From Macrostomum hystrix (lineage: Eukaryota > Platyhelminthes > Macrostomidae), in the NCBI GenBank assembly GCA_950097015.1, contig CATNEN010000038.1:26201001-26265000 (forward strand): DNA of 64,000 nucleotides, in the 5' to 3' direction. A program made the position numbers and the translations under genes. Every line of letters begins with the position of its first letter. Positions within the stretch are counted from its first letter, which is position 1. This document shows positions 13,101-22,700 of the stretch, piece by piece. The notes beneath the pieces were generated by a model, which did no database searches, was not told the origin of the DNA, and was given only the letters and a program-made list of their open reading frames with translations.

Positions 13101-14485
13101 CAACTGCCAGAAGACACAACTGCCAGAAGACGCAACTGCCAGAAGACATAACTACCAGAAGACACAACTGCCAGAAGACATAACTACCAGAAGACACAAC
13201 TGCCAGAAGACACAACTGCCAGAAGACACAACTAACAGAAGACACAACTGCCAGAAGACACAACTGCCAGAAGACACAACTACCAGAAGACACAACTGCC
13301 AGAAGACACAACTGCCTGAAGACTGTGAAAGTGGAGGCAGAGAGCTACAATGGGACTTGGTTGGGATCACTCACTGGCGTTGTCAGCGCCAACCCAGAGC
13401 TGGTCGCTGCCGAAGCCGATGCTGTTTAGGCTCAGCCTGAGGCCGTCAATTTGGGCATCACTAGCCGGCTGTGGCAGTCTGGCAGACAGTGTGGAACAGG
13501 CGGCGCTGGCGGAGGATCTGTTGACAGGGGCTCCGCCGAACAGCAGGATGTAGCAGGCGCCGGCCAAGGCTGAATAGCGCCAGTTTGAATCGGTACCACA
13601 GAGGTCAGTAGCGGCTGAGGCATCGGATACTGTTGCAGGCAAACATGGACTAGTAAATTATAAGTTTGATTCATGGCTAATTCTAAAAAAGCTTGTAGCC
13701 TATGGTAAGAGTATCGGGCCCGCGAGTTGAAGGTCTGGGGTTCGATTCCAGACTCAACTTTTATGGTATTTTAAGTATTATTAATTTAAAATTTATTTTT
13801 TTATTTTTTTTAAACGATAACAACACTGCAGCAAGGCTGTGGAAAATGACACATCATTTGGTGACAGTAGAACCGAAGCCAGTGATGAGGCAATTCTAAC
13901 CAGTTCGCTGATTCTTGAGCACACACGCACACAGATACTGTACGCAGGCACTCGCTCTCACAGGTGTGTATGTCTGTCCTGACTTTCTCATCGTCAGGCA
14001 GTGTACACTCTCACTGTGCCTTGGAATTTGGCCCTCAAGGGCGAAAATTACACGACAAGCCCCTAAGCTTTCTCTCAGCTAATCGAGCTCAGGGCTGGGA
14101 CCTTAGTGCGTTGCTCCAGTCCATGGACTGAACAGCCGTACGTAGGCACATAATTTAGCGACCCGCTGCCAGCGATGAGACAATAATTCTGCACATTCTT
14201 CTGGCCTTGATTACACAGCAGTACACAGCAGTACACAGACACACAGACACTGATTGATCGACAGGTGGTGCCTAGCTGGCTTTCTCATCGTTGCCAAGTA
14301 TATTTACTTATTCTTAAAGTACATTTGAAGATGCCTTGGGGGTGGGCCCTCTTAGGAGTAAATTGTAAAGAGTAAACTAAGGAAAACAATAGATCAATAA
14401 AGTAAATCCTTGGTTACTTACCATACGGCTTAAACGTAACTATAAGAATGCCAATAACAAATTTTAGCCAAATTATAAGTAGCAT
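7106..14485 (-). CDS. Membrane protein: signal peptide, C-type lectin domain, four sushi (CCP) domains, TM
   Basis: Eight exons: 14422-14485, 13375-13629, 11052-11291, 10266-10556, 9384-9623, 8495-8782, 7897-8172, 7106-7353. All junctions are phase 1, the classic arrangement for shuffled extracellular modules, and the exons sum to 1902 nt (633 residues). Exon 1 is a signal peptide (MLLIIWLKFVIGILIVTF). Exons 2-3 form a C-type lectin domain (LWVGADN, then FATLCEKP). Exons 4-7 each carry a sushi-like cysteine pattern beginning VAKC, IRC, VKC or VSC. Exon 8 has a helix (GALAITISVLFGISLLMLDL) and a short basic, coiled-coil-like tail. The architecture is selectin-like. The lectin domain lacks EPN/QPD and WND calcium-sugar motifs (WLSGFGPVSG and AVWLQSS stand there), so classical calcium-dependent glycan binding is doubtful. 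An in-frame upstream ATG at 14656 is possible. Cell adhesion or immune recognition is inferred from architecture only. Confidence 0.85.
7500..7745 (-). repeat. Dispersed repeat (SINE-like), inverted copy in the last intron of the lectin gene
   Basis: Its reverse complement matches 13885-14110 at roughly 80% by eye. Both contain GAGGCAATTCT, a CA-rich stretch, TTCTCATCGTCAGG, TGTACACTCTCACTGTGCCT and CGACAAGCCCC in the same order. It lies in intron 7 of the lectin/sushi gene; the other copies are in intron 1. Confidence 0.75.
8250..8487. repeat. 26-bp minisatellite in lectin-gene intron 6
   Basis: Nine near-perfect copies of a unit containing CACACCCCATGAGTACACTC. They fill almost all of the 322-bp intron between the third and fourth sushi exons. 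The donor site lies immediately beyond the last copy. Confidence 0.95.
8850..9376. repeat. 21-bp minisatellite in lectin-gene intron 5
   Basis: About 25 copies of GTCTAACAGGTTACACAGAT plus one base, with CCGGTCACA variants. The array runs up to the donor of the upstream exon (its last base is 9384). The core GTCTAACA is shared with the neighbouring intron array at 9.7-10.1 kb. Confidence 0.95.
9655..10100. repeat. 21-22 bp minisatellite in lectin-gene intron 4
   Basis: About 20 copies of GTCTAACATGTTTGATGACA with one- or two-base spacers (AAAGT, CAGTT variants). It begins within 40 bp of the 9384-9623 exon acceptor. About 150 bp of unique sequence separates it from the upstream exon end at 10266. 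Confidence 0.94.
10572..10992. repeat. 19-bp minisatellite in lectin-gene intron 3
   Basis: About 22 copies of GAGAATTCTGTCAATCAAT, with TTAGAATTC and TTAGACATC variants arranged in a higher-order pattern. It starts about 15 bp from the acceptor of the first sushi exon and ends about 55 bp from the donor of the lectin exon. Confidence 0.95.
11378..13322. repeat. 16-bp minisatellite in lectin-gene intron 2
   Basis: About 120 copies of CAGAAGACACAACTAC with CTGCC, ATCTACC and shortened variants. It separates the two exons of the C-type lectin domain and fills most of the 2083-bp intron. Longer blocks recur (for example 11450-11660 and 12165-12370). Because 16 is not a multiple of 3, every frame cycles through the same codons, and the absence of stops produces a 470-codon open frame on the plus strand that is not a gene. 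Confidence 0.96.
13688..13815 (+). repeat. tRNA-derived SINE head with A/T-rich tail
   Basis: TAGCCTATGGTAAGAG resembles a Pol III A box. TCTGGGGTTCGATTCCAGA is an intact T-arm with a 5-bp stem and a perfect B box. The acceptor stem does not pair, so it is not a functional tRNA. A T-rich tail follows. It lies in intron 1 of the lectin/sushi gene, on the opposite strand. Confidence 0.55.
13880..14345 (+). repeat. Two diverged tandem copies of the dispersed repeat in lectin-gene intron 1
   Basis: Segments 13880-14125 and 14160-14345 share GCCAGYGATGAGRCAAT, a CACACAGACAC-rich stretch, TTTCTCATCGT, TGCCTTGG and a GGCCCTC block in the same order. The inverted relative is at 7500-7745. Orientation and family membership are clear, but ends and target duplications could not be fixed. 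Confidence 0.65.
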
Positions 14486-15069
14486 TTTGCCACTAGTCAA
14501 GCTTGATATAATATTGAAACTAATTTTGCAACTAGCTAAATAAGCAGCTCCATACTTCCATAAAAAGCTAAATCGGCGCGGTTGCCATTGGAAACGGTAA
14601 ACAAAGACAAAGCCATTGGCTAGAAAGGAAATTAAGCCTATAGCCATTGGCTTCAATGAATAGGCTTGATTAGCATTGTCGCATCTAATAAATCATTGCT
14701 AATACAAGTAGCCAGATTTCAGATTCCGCGTGCTGCACAATGTTCGCAGTATAAGCAAAGTACCTATTTATAATGGAAACGCTGTGTCAACTGTCAGAAT
14801 TGGGTGGGAAAGCACACTCAGTTATTCATCTCTGAGCAAACAAAACTTTGAGCCACTCTATATTGAAGCATCATCAAATACTACTCAACAAACCGATGCC
14901 TAACTGCATGACAAATTCACTACTTACTGAATAGTAGACCTAATTTACTCGTAATACTGATTTCAAACATTTCTATAACTTGATATAAACTTTACTTTGA
15001 ACTTTACTATTCGTAGGATAGCATTTAAAGTGTAAGGTAAGGAATAATGGGATATAAAAATGTGAGATC
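14486..15069. other. Non-coding: 5' flank of the lectin/sushi gene
   Basis: No gene or repeat was recognised. This stretch should contain the promoter of the leftward-transcribed lectin/sushi gene; no convincing TATA box or initiator was identified. An open frame extends the first exon to an ATG at 14656 but does not begin with a signal peptide. Confidence 0.5.
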
Positions 15070-16422
15070 TTGAGTGCCAGAATGGGACTTGGAGTAGGAG
15101 AATGGGATCTGGAGAAGGAGAATGGAATCTGGAGTACTAGAATGAGATCTGGAGTACTAGAATGGGATCTGGAGTACTAGAATGGGATCTGGAGTACTGG
15201 AATGGGATCTGGAGTCCTGGAATGGGATCAGGAGTACTGGAATGGGATCTGGAGTTCTGGAATGGGATCTGGATTACTAGAATGGGATCTGGAGTACTAT
15301 AATGGAATTTGGAGTAAAAGAATGGAATCTGGAGTACTGGAATGGAATCTGGATTACTAGAATGGGATCTGGAGTACTATAATGGGATCTGGAGTACTGG
15401 AATGGGATCTGGATTACTAGAATGGGATCTGGAATACTAGAATGGGATCTGGAGTACTGGAATGGGATCTGGATTACTAGAATGGGATCTGGAATACTGG
15501 AATGGGATCTGGAGTACTGGAATGGGATCTGGATTACTAGAATGGGATCTGGAATACTAGAATGGGATCTGGAGTACTGGAATGGGATCTGGAGTACTGG
15601 AATGGGATCTTGATTACTAGAATGGGATCTGGATTACTAGAATGGGATCTGGAATACTAGAATGGGATCTGGAGTACTGGAATGGGATCTGGATTACTAG
15701 AATGGGATCTGGAATACTAGAATGGGATCTGGAGTACTGGAATGGGATCTGGATTACTAGAATGGGATCTGGAATACTAGAATGGGATCTGGAGTACTGG
15801 AATGGGATCTGGAGTACTGGAATGGGATCTTGATTACTAGAATGGGATCTGGAGTACTATAACGGGATCTGGATTACTAGAATGGGATCTGGAGTACTGG
15901 AATGGGATCTGGAGTACTGGAATGGGATCTTGATTACTAGAATGGGATCTGGAGTACTGGAATGGGATCTGGAGTACTGGAATGGGATCTGGAGTACTGG
16001 AATGGGATCAGGAGTACTGGAATGGGATCTGGAGTTCTGGAATGGGATCTGGATTACTAGAATGGGATCTGGAGTACTATAATGGAATTTGGAGTAAAAG
16101 AATGGGATCTGGATTACTAGAATGGGATCTGGAATACTAGAATAGGATCTGGAGTACTGGAATGGGATCTGGAGTACTGGAATGGGATCTTGATTACTAG
16201 AATGGGATCTGGAGTACTGGAATGGGATCTGGAGTACTGGAATGGGATCTGGATTACTAGAATGGGATCTGGAATACTAGAATGGGATCTGGAGCTCTGG
16301 AATGGGATCTGGATTACTAGAATGGGATCTGGAGTTCTGGAATGGGATCTGGATTACTAGAATGGGATCTGGATTACTAGAATGGGATCTGGAATACTAG
16401 AATGGGATCTGGACTACATGAA
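15070..16422. repeat. 20-bp minisatellite
   Basis: About 67 copies of AATGGGATCTGGAGTACTGG, with GATTACTAG, GAATACTAG and GTTCTGG variants arranged in 40-60 bp higher-order blocks. It lies between the lectin gene 5' flank and a DNA transposon. Short open frames such as MGSGILEWDLEYW are by-products of the repeat. Confidence 0.96.
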
Positions 16423-16742
16423 TGGCGTGAAAAGCAGACTATAATTTAAATAATCTAAGTATTTGCTTTACAATTGCTACAGTTGGGTCAGCGGAATGAG
16501 TCCAAATTTCCGCGGAATTCTGTGTGAAAGCGTCCCCTGCTTGCTCTTCTCGGATTGGTGGGTGTCGGGCCAATAAACCGAGGGGAGGGGTTTTCGATGT
16601 CACTTGGGATTCCCCATCCTTGCACGCAGCAATTAATTTTCTACCTGGAATCTAGTGCTTGCACCTGGACAGCAATCGAAATAATTTTGAAAATTGATGA
16701 GAACAGCTTCGCCATAAACACGATTAGTTAGAATAAGAGAAA

Positions 16743-17950
16743 ATGAGCCGCCGCTCATCAAGACAACCGACCATTTGGTTGCTAGTACTTTTTGACGCAG
16801 ATGGTCTAGTAGATTCTATTGAATTTAAGCAGACAGTGCCTAAAGTTGGAGAGCGAATAAACATAAACTACTATGGAGACGAACAGCTTTTCGAAGTCTT
16901 AGCTGTGTCAGGTGAGCTAAAGCTTCATATCTGCATACGCTACTCAACTCACTAATGCGTTCAATAATTCAGTCTTTCTTTTCATTTTCTCATTTTCTCT
17001 ACCTTTTCCTGCCGAGCGAAGAAACCAACATCTCCGTTCCTGCCGGAATGGTCAGCAGGGCTGACCATAGACACACTCATTTTTTCAAAGCAGGCAACAT
17101 CACAAGTCCTTTCCTGCACTTTTTTATCGGCAGCAACGGAATACAAGTTAGGCAGGTTAAGGTTAATGGGCGGCCCTCGCCTACCCCGCTGTGTCAGCTT
17201 CGACCACCCTCTTTCTCTCTCTCTCTCTCCAAAATCCTCTCTTCCACTCTTTCGTCTTTCCTCTATACCACTAACTGACTCTAAATTGTAGTACAGTTCA
17301 GATATTGCAATGTAAAATTTTTGTTCTTCTTCAGATGACAAGGCCATTGTTCGGCAAGCCGACTATGACTTTAACAAAAGCTCACGGTTGAAGGCCATCG
17401 AAGAAGAAAAAAAGTGCAGAGAAGAACAACACGCACCTTCGACTGGCGGCTTCCTTGATGTGCATGTACATGCTCACCAACCTACTGTTCCCAACAAGGT
17501 GCACCAAGCCGCTCCTTCCACTATTCCACCCAATACTCTGAAGAGAAAGGCATCGTCTTCTTTAACAGTGGCGAGTGAAATTCTTAAGAAATCAAAGGCA
17601 CAGAAGACTGCCCCTGCTTCAGTTATCAGCCACGCGATGCCCCCTACAGAAGCTAATCAGCAGGAAGCGGCTGCCAACGCAGCCATTCGAGATCCGGCTC
17701 TGACTGAGACAGTCAGCTCAATCTCCGAGTCATCATTAACCAGAGTGCTAGGAATCAACGTGCGGATGGAAAGAAGGCATTCCCGAAGCACATCTTTGAC
17801 GTTGTTCTTGAGGTCACGAGCAGGCATTTTCAAGGCGTATCACGAGAGCTGGTTGTCGGCGCAATCAACGAGGAAACAAGGAAGCTGCTCAGCGGGGTGC
17901 GCAACTGTCACATCAAAAGAAAGTGCTGCTACTGCAAAATGCGATCCTAA
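16743..17950 (+). pseudogene. BEN-domain-like protein gene inside the transposon (frame-shifted)
   Basis: Exon 1 (16743-16911) and exon 2 (from 17335) join in phase 1 at TCAG/GTGAGC and TTCTTCAG/ATGAC. The N-terminal ~60 residues (WLLVLFDADGLVDSIEF to INYYGDEQLFEVLAV) look like a small beta-rich domain. A basic/Glu-rich helix (RLKAIEEEKKCREEQ) and a low-complexity linker follow. The C-terminal part, FPKHIFDVVLEVTSRHFQGV then SRELVVGAINEETRKLL, resembles BEN domains (DNA-binding and chromatin-associated), but lies one frame away from the linker. A base was lost or gained near 17740-17768, so this copy is probably broken. The reading ends CCYCKMRS at a TAA. BEN identity is by pattern only. Confidence 0.45.
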
Positions 17951-17968
17951 CTCATTCCTGTGCATGGT

Positions 17969-18439
17969 TTATTCAAGCGCATAAGCGCAAGTGAAAATGG
18001 CGTCATGAAACTGATCACCGGTTTCAAGCGTCGCCAAGCTCCACAGGCATCTGACAGCCTGATTCTTGGCCTTGATTAGCTGGCAATACTGAGTGGTCGT
18101 CTTGACCCACCCTAGAATGCGCCGAATCTTCTTCACTGTGGAGAGGCTGAGACTCAGGTTAAATTTCACCTTCACTTGGTTGCGGAGATTTCGAGCCGAA
18201 ATTTTTCCTTCAGTCTGTTGGATCATGTTGTCAATGAACACCGCATGCCGCAGCGCCCAAAGTCGGCAAGGCTTTCTTCGATTGTCAGCCTTCCGCAAGC
18301 AACTGAAAAGCACTCTCTTGACTGTTTTTGGCAAAATGCTTAATGCTTCCGAAATGGACTTCACACTCTGCTTCCTCTCAAAATAGAGCTTTAAAATTTC
18401 TGCCTTCTGACTATCTGTGACATGGCAGCCTCTTTTCAT
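17969..18439 (-). pseudogene. Tc1-like transposase, N-terminal half only
   Basis: 156 codons starting MKRGCHVTDSQKAEILKLYF. A helix-turn-helix comes first (VKSISEALSILPKTVKRVL), then a second DNA-binding region (KISARNLRNQVKVKFNLSLS and VKKIRRILGW). The stretch before the first catalytic aspartate is recognisable (LETGDQFHDAIFT), but continues CAYALE and stops, where Tc1/IS630-type transposases have their first DDE aspartate. The rest of the catalytic domain is absent and the BEN-like gene ends just beyond. DNA binding could persist; catalysis could not. Confidence 0.65.
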
Positions 18440-18709
18440 AGCTAGAGTAACAATAAAAGACTATTTAATAATACAGCAATTACACTTGGAAAGTTGAATA
18501 GGGATATCGGTGTCTGGTTATAGTGAGCATTCACTATATACATGTAGCTCAAAGCAAAGAGAGTAGTATGCTGATGACATTTTGAGGGCAACCCTCAAAA
18601 GTTTCCCCCGCGGGCTCAGCCAATAGGAACACATTTCACACAATTTTCCACGGAATTCCGCGGCCATTCCGCGGAAATTTGGACTCATTCCGTTGACCCA
18701 ACAACTGTA

Positions 18710-19250
18710 ATAGCTTGAATTAAACAGACTGATTAGGCCGTTAATATATAGGCAACAAATTAACAATACATTAGATTACACACAGTAAGAGTCAGATCTT
18801 ACACATTGTATTGATTAATTTAAATAAATATTTAAGTTAAGTATTCTATAGACAAAATAGGTGAGAAAATATTATTAGTACATCGTAAACTAATAAAAAT
18901 TATCTTGACAAAAAGTGATTTCAGAATGTGACTCTACTCATGCAAGTAGACTGGATAAATTTTGAAAATAAATCATTATTATTATTTAAAGCAATCATAA
19001 AAGCGGAGACTGAATAATAAAACAGTAGTTTAGGTCGATAAATAGATAATTATGAAGCCGGAAGTTAAATTTAGGCCTTACAAAGTGCTTAGAAATTTTA
19101 ACACAGCGCGTGGTTGGTTCATTCAGTTTACTTTAATTTGGTGTAAAGTGGGGTTGAAATAATCAATCTGAATTATTATTTCTGTACACTGAATACTAAA
19201 TATAAATTAAAATCAAAATTTATACCAAAGCTTTGAGGCGAACCTATGGT
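18710..19250. other. Non-coding AT-rich spacer
   Basis: No gene, tandem repeat or transposon end was recognised. It separates the BEN-carrying transposon from the E-box repeat downstream of IST1. Confidence 0.5.
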
Positions 19251-19254
19251 CTTA

Positions 19255-19455
19255 AAGACGTTGACGCTTGCGTGGGTGGCGGGTTTGAAGTGCGCAACTG
19301 GGTCACGTGATGTTTGCGTGGCTGGCGAGGGTTGAAGGCGCAACTGGGTCACGTGATGTTTGCGTGGCTGGCGGGGGTTGAAGTGCGCAACTGCGTCACG
19401 TGATGTATGCGTGGCTGGCGGACGCTGAATTGTGCAACTACGTGATATTTGCCTG
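19255..19455. repeat. Four ~47-bp repeats carrying GTCACGTGAT E-boxes
   Basis: Four tandem units share TTTGCGTGGCTGGCGGGGGT and GCGCAACTGNGTCACGTGATG. The palindromic core CACGTG with flanks GTCACGTGAT occurs at 19302, 19348 and 19395, spaced 46-47 bp; the fourth unit is decayed (ACGTGATAT). This core is the binding sequence of bHLH-zip factors such as USF/MITF/TFEB. It lies about 270 bp 3' of the IST1 stop. Whether it regulates anything is unknown. Confidence 0.7.
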
Positions 19456-19718
19456 ACCGGAAGTGGTCCTAACATTTAATTTAGGAGTTTTCTAATTAAA
19501 AAAAACGAAGTAAAAGAAGAAGTAAATTTTTATCATAAATATAATCAAAAGCAAACATATATAATCCTCCAATATAAAGGAAGCAGAATTTTCACAAGCA
19601 AGTACTGCCAGCTTAAATTCCGGATAGAAAAAGTGCGAAAAACAGCACAGCGTGTCACTGATTTAACAATCTAAACACAATTTCAGTTTTGAAAGGTTGT
19701 AGAATTAGTTTTTTAATG

Positions 19719-22700
19719 TTACTTTCGCTTCTTTAGCTCTTCGAATCGGCGTGTTAGATCGTCGAAATCGACGTCCTCGCTGGCACCACCAGCCGCGCCG
19801 GCTGCAGGATCGTTGCCATGTGGTTGCTGGGGTGGCGGCGGCTGCTGGTAGCTATTGGCCGGGCTATTTGGCACAGCCGGCAGGTCGGGCAGAGTGAACG
19901 CGCCAGGTGGAGGCCCGGACTTATCGTTGACAACAGGCGGCGGCATTTGCTGATAAGGTGGCGGCTGGACACCTATTTCGCAAAAGTTCAATGAGATGTA
20001 AGTTAAAATTGGCTTGCCTTTTACAAACTTTTACGCTTAGATCTTTACACCCAGTACACCAGTCCATTACTGTGCACCCCCAGCACCCAAGTCTTTTACT
20101 GCGCCGCCCCAACACCCACCACCCCAGTCCTTTACTGCGCAGCCACAAAACCCACCACCCCAGTCCTTTACTGCGCAGCCCCAACACCCACCCCAGTCTT
20201 TCACCGCGAAACCTTAACACCCACACCCACCACCTCAGTCCTTTAATGCGCAGCCCCAACAACCACCACCCCAGTCTTTTACCGCGGAGCCTTAACACCC
20301 ACACCCACCACCTCAGACCTTTACTGCGCAGCCTCAACACCCACCACCCCAGTGTTCTACCGCGGAGCCTTAACACCTACACCCACCACCTCAGTCCTTT
20401 TCTGCGCAGCCTCAACACCCACCAACCCGGTGTTTCACAACGGAGCCTTAACACCCACCACCCCAGTCTTTCATCGCGAAGCCCCTGCACCCACCAGCCC
20501 TGTCTTTCAGTCTTTCACTGTGCAGCCACCACCATAAAATGCAAGTCAGACAGGTCACAGCAGTCAAAAGAATTGCGTAGCGTAGGTAAAGTATCAAAAA
20601 AAACCCAACGTTGAAAAAAGCTTTGACTAAAAAAGCTTTGCCTCTCTCTCCCATCATCTTCCCTATTCTCTGCCATAATCTTCCCTACTCTCTCCCATCC
20701 TCTTCCACACTCTCTGCCATCATCTTCCCTACTCTCTCCCATCATCTTCCCCACTCTCTGCCATCATCTTCCCTACTCCCTCCCATCATCTTCCTCACTC
20801 TCTCCCATCATCTTCCTCACTCTCTCCCATCATCTTCCTCACTCTCTCCCATCATCTTCCTCACTCTCTCCCATCATCTTCCTCACTCTCTCCATTATCT
20901 TTCTCACTCTCTCCCATCATCTTCCCTACTCTCTCCATCATCTTCCCTACTCTCTCCATCATCTTCCCTACTCTCTCCATCATCTTCCCTACTCTCTCCC
21001 ATCATCTTCCTCACTCTCTCCCATCATCTTCCTCACTCTCTCCATCATCTTCCCTACTCTCTCCATCATCTTCCCTACTCTCTCCATCATCTTCCCTACT
21101 CTCTCCATCATCTTCCCTACTCTCTCCATCATCTTCCCTACTCTCTCCATCATCTTCCTCACTCTCTCCCATCATCTTCCTCACTCTCTCCCATCATCTT
21201 CCTCACTCTCTCCCATCATCTTCCTCACTCTCTCCATCATCTTCCTCACTCTCTCCATCATCTTCCTCACTCTCTCCCATCATTTTCCACACTCTCTCCC
21301 ATTATCTCCGCTACTCTCTCCAACATCTTCCTTACTATCTCCCATCATCTTTCTCACTCTCTCCCATCATCTTCCCACTCTCTCCCATCATCTTCCCCTA
21401 TCTCTCTCAGACTCACTCTCTGAATCCCTTCTCTCCCCATTGTATTCGATTGTCTCCAGCATTTCATGCTCAGTTTAGAATCTAGCGTACCTCCAGGCGC
21501 AGAAGCTCCGCCGGTGGCGGCCGCCGCAGCCGTCGGTAAGCCAGCGAATGAGCCAGTAGAAACGGGGCTAGGCGCATAGCCGGGTTGCGGAAAGCCAGGC
21601 TGCATAGGGTAAGGCGCGGCTGGCACTGACGGCAAGCCGCCGCCGCCGCCTCCACCGCTACCGCCACTTCCACCGCCGGCGCCGCCACCTTTGCGACCGC
21701 CAAATCCAGCGTCGATGTCAATCAAATTGGCACCGCTTTCTTCTCCTTCGCGCATTACGTCCGGATCCGGAGTGAACGGCACGTTGAACGATTTGGCAAT
21801 CTCTACTAGATACTTTTCTACCAGAAGCTTCGGTGGAGCCTGCACTCCTAACTTATGGATGACCTTCTCGCTCACATTGTTCATCTGGTTGGATAGGCAG
21901 GCCTGGGCGAACTCTTTGCTGTACTTTAGTGTCAACTGTTCGGCTACAGATTTGAATTCGGCTACGTCAGATTGTAAGCGAGGTGTCACCCAGATTAGGG
22001 TGGCAACGGCCTCTTCTAGGCCAGGGTCGAGCTCTCTGGGGATAATCATGTGAAAGTTATATTTGCAAACACTTACAATTCACAATTCCTCTCCATTTAT
22101 TATATTAAAAAATTATTCAAGTGTTTAAAAGGAATTATAGAAGAAGAGTTAAATAAAGAATAACTTACTATTAGGTACTGGTGATATTTTTATAGATAAT
22201 AATCACAATTGAAAAGATAATATACATATGAAAATACTAAGAAATAAAAATAGTTAACCCAGAAAATTTAGATCTCTTGAGTGCTATTAAACCCAGAAAA
22301 AAGAAGATTTTTATCTGCCTTAAAAACTAACTTCAAAGAAGTCTATAAAGAAAGTTGTGATTTTTTACATTTAATGCATGAAGCTTTAGTTTTAGTTAAT
22401 TTGTTAGCAATAATAGTTTTAAGTACTTACTGCATTAACAAAAGGGTTTAAAACATACATGCGCAACCTCCCAAATCTTAGCCGGCCGTGCGACTTAGTT
22501 TTTGCTCTCATTTGCGACTTAGTTCATTTCATTGCTCTATTTACGACTTAGTTTGCTCTCATTTGCTCTCTTTTTCTCTCCCCTTTTTCCTTTTCTTCAC
22601 GCCTTCCTTTTTTGTCCCTTGGTCCCCCCTTTGATTTTTTTGCGCTTGGTCAATTGGTTTTTGCGACTTACCTTGCTTGGCCCTCGTTTCACCCGGCCGG

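Larger units (their letters stand above)
16480..18707. mobile_element. TA-flanked terminal-inverted-repeat transposon carrying a BEN-like gene
   Basis: The ends are inverted repeats: CAGTTGGGTCAGCGGAATGA on the left and, reverse-complemented, CAGTTGTTGGGTCAACGGAA on the right. Homology runs through GAGTCCAAATTTCCGCGGAA, apart from a 3-bp indel and one substitution. A TA dinucleotide abuts both ends (16478-16479 and 18708-18709), the target duplication of Tc1/mariner elements. Inside are a two-exon plus-strand gene with a BEN-like end (16743-17950) and a minus-strand Tc1-like transposase N-terminal half (17969-18439), convergent and 18 bp apart. The DDE catalytic core is missing, so the element cannot move by itself. 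Palindromic TTCCGCGGAA sequences sit in both ends. Confidence 0.8.

Noticed and set aside
20611-21423. 270-codon open frame of LTLSHHLPHSLPSSS repeats
   Set aside because: Antisense to IST1 intron 2 and made entirely of the pyrimidine-rich minisatellite.
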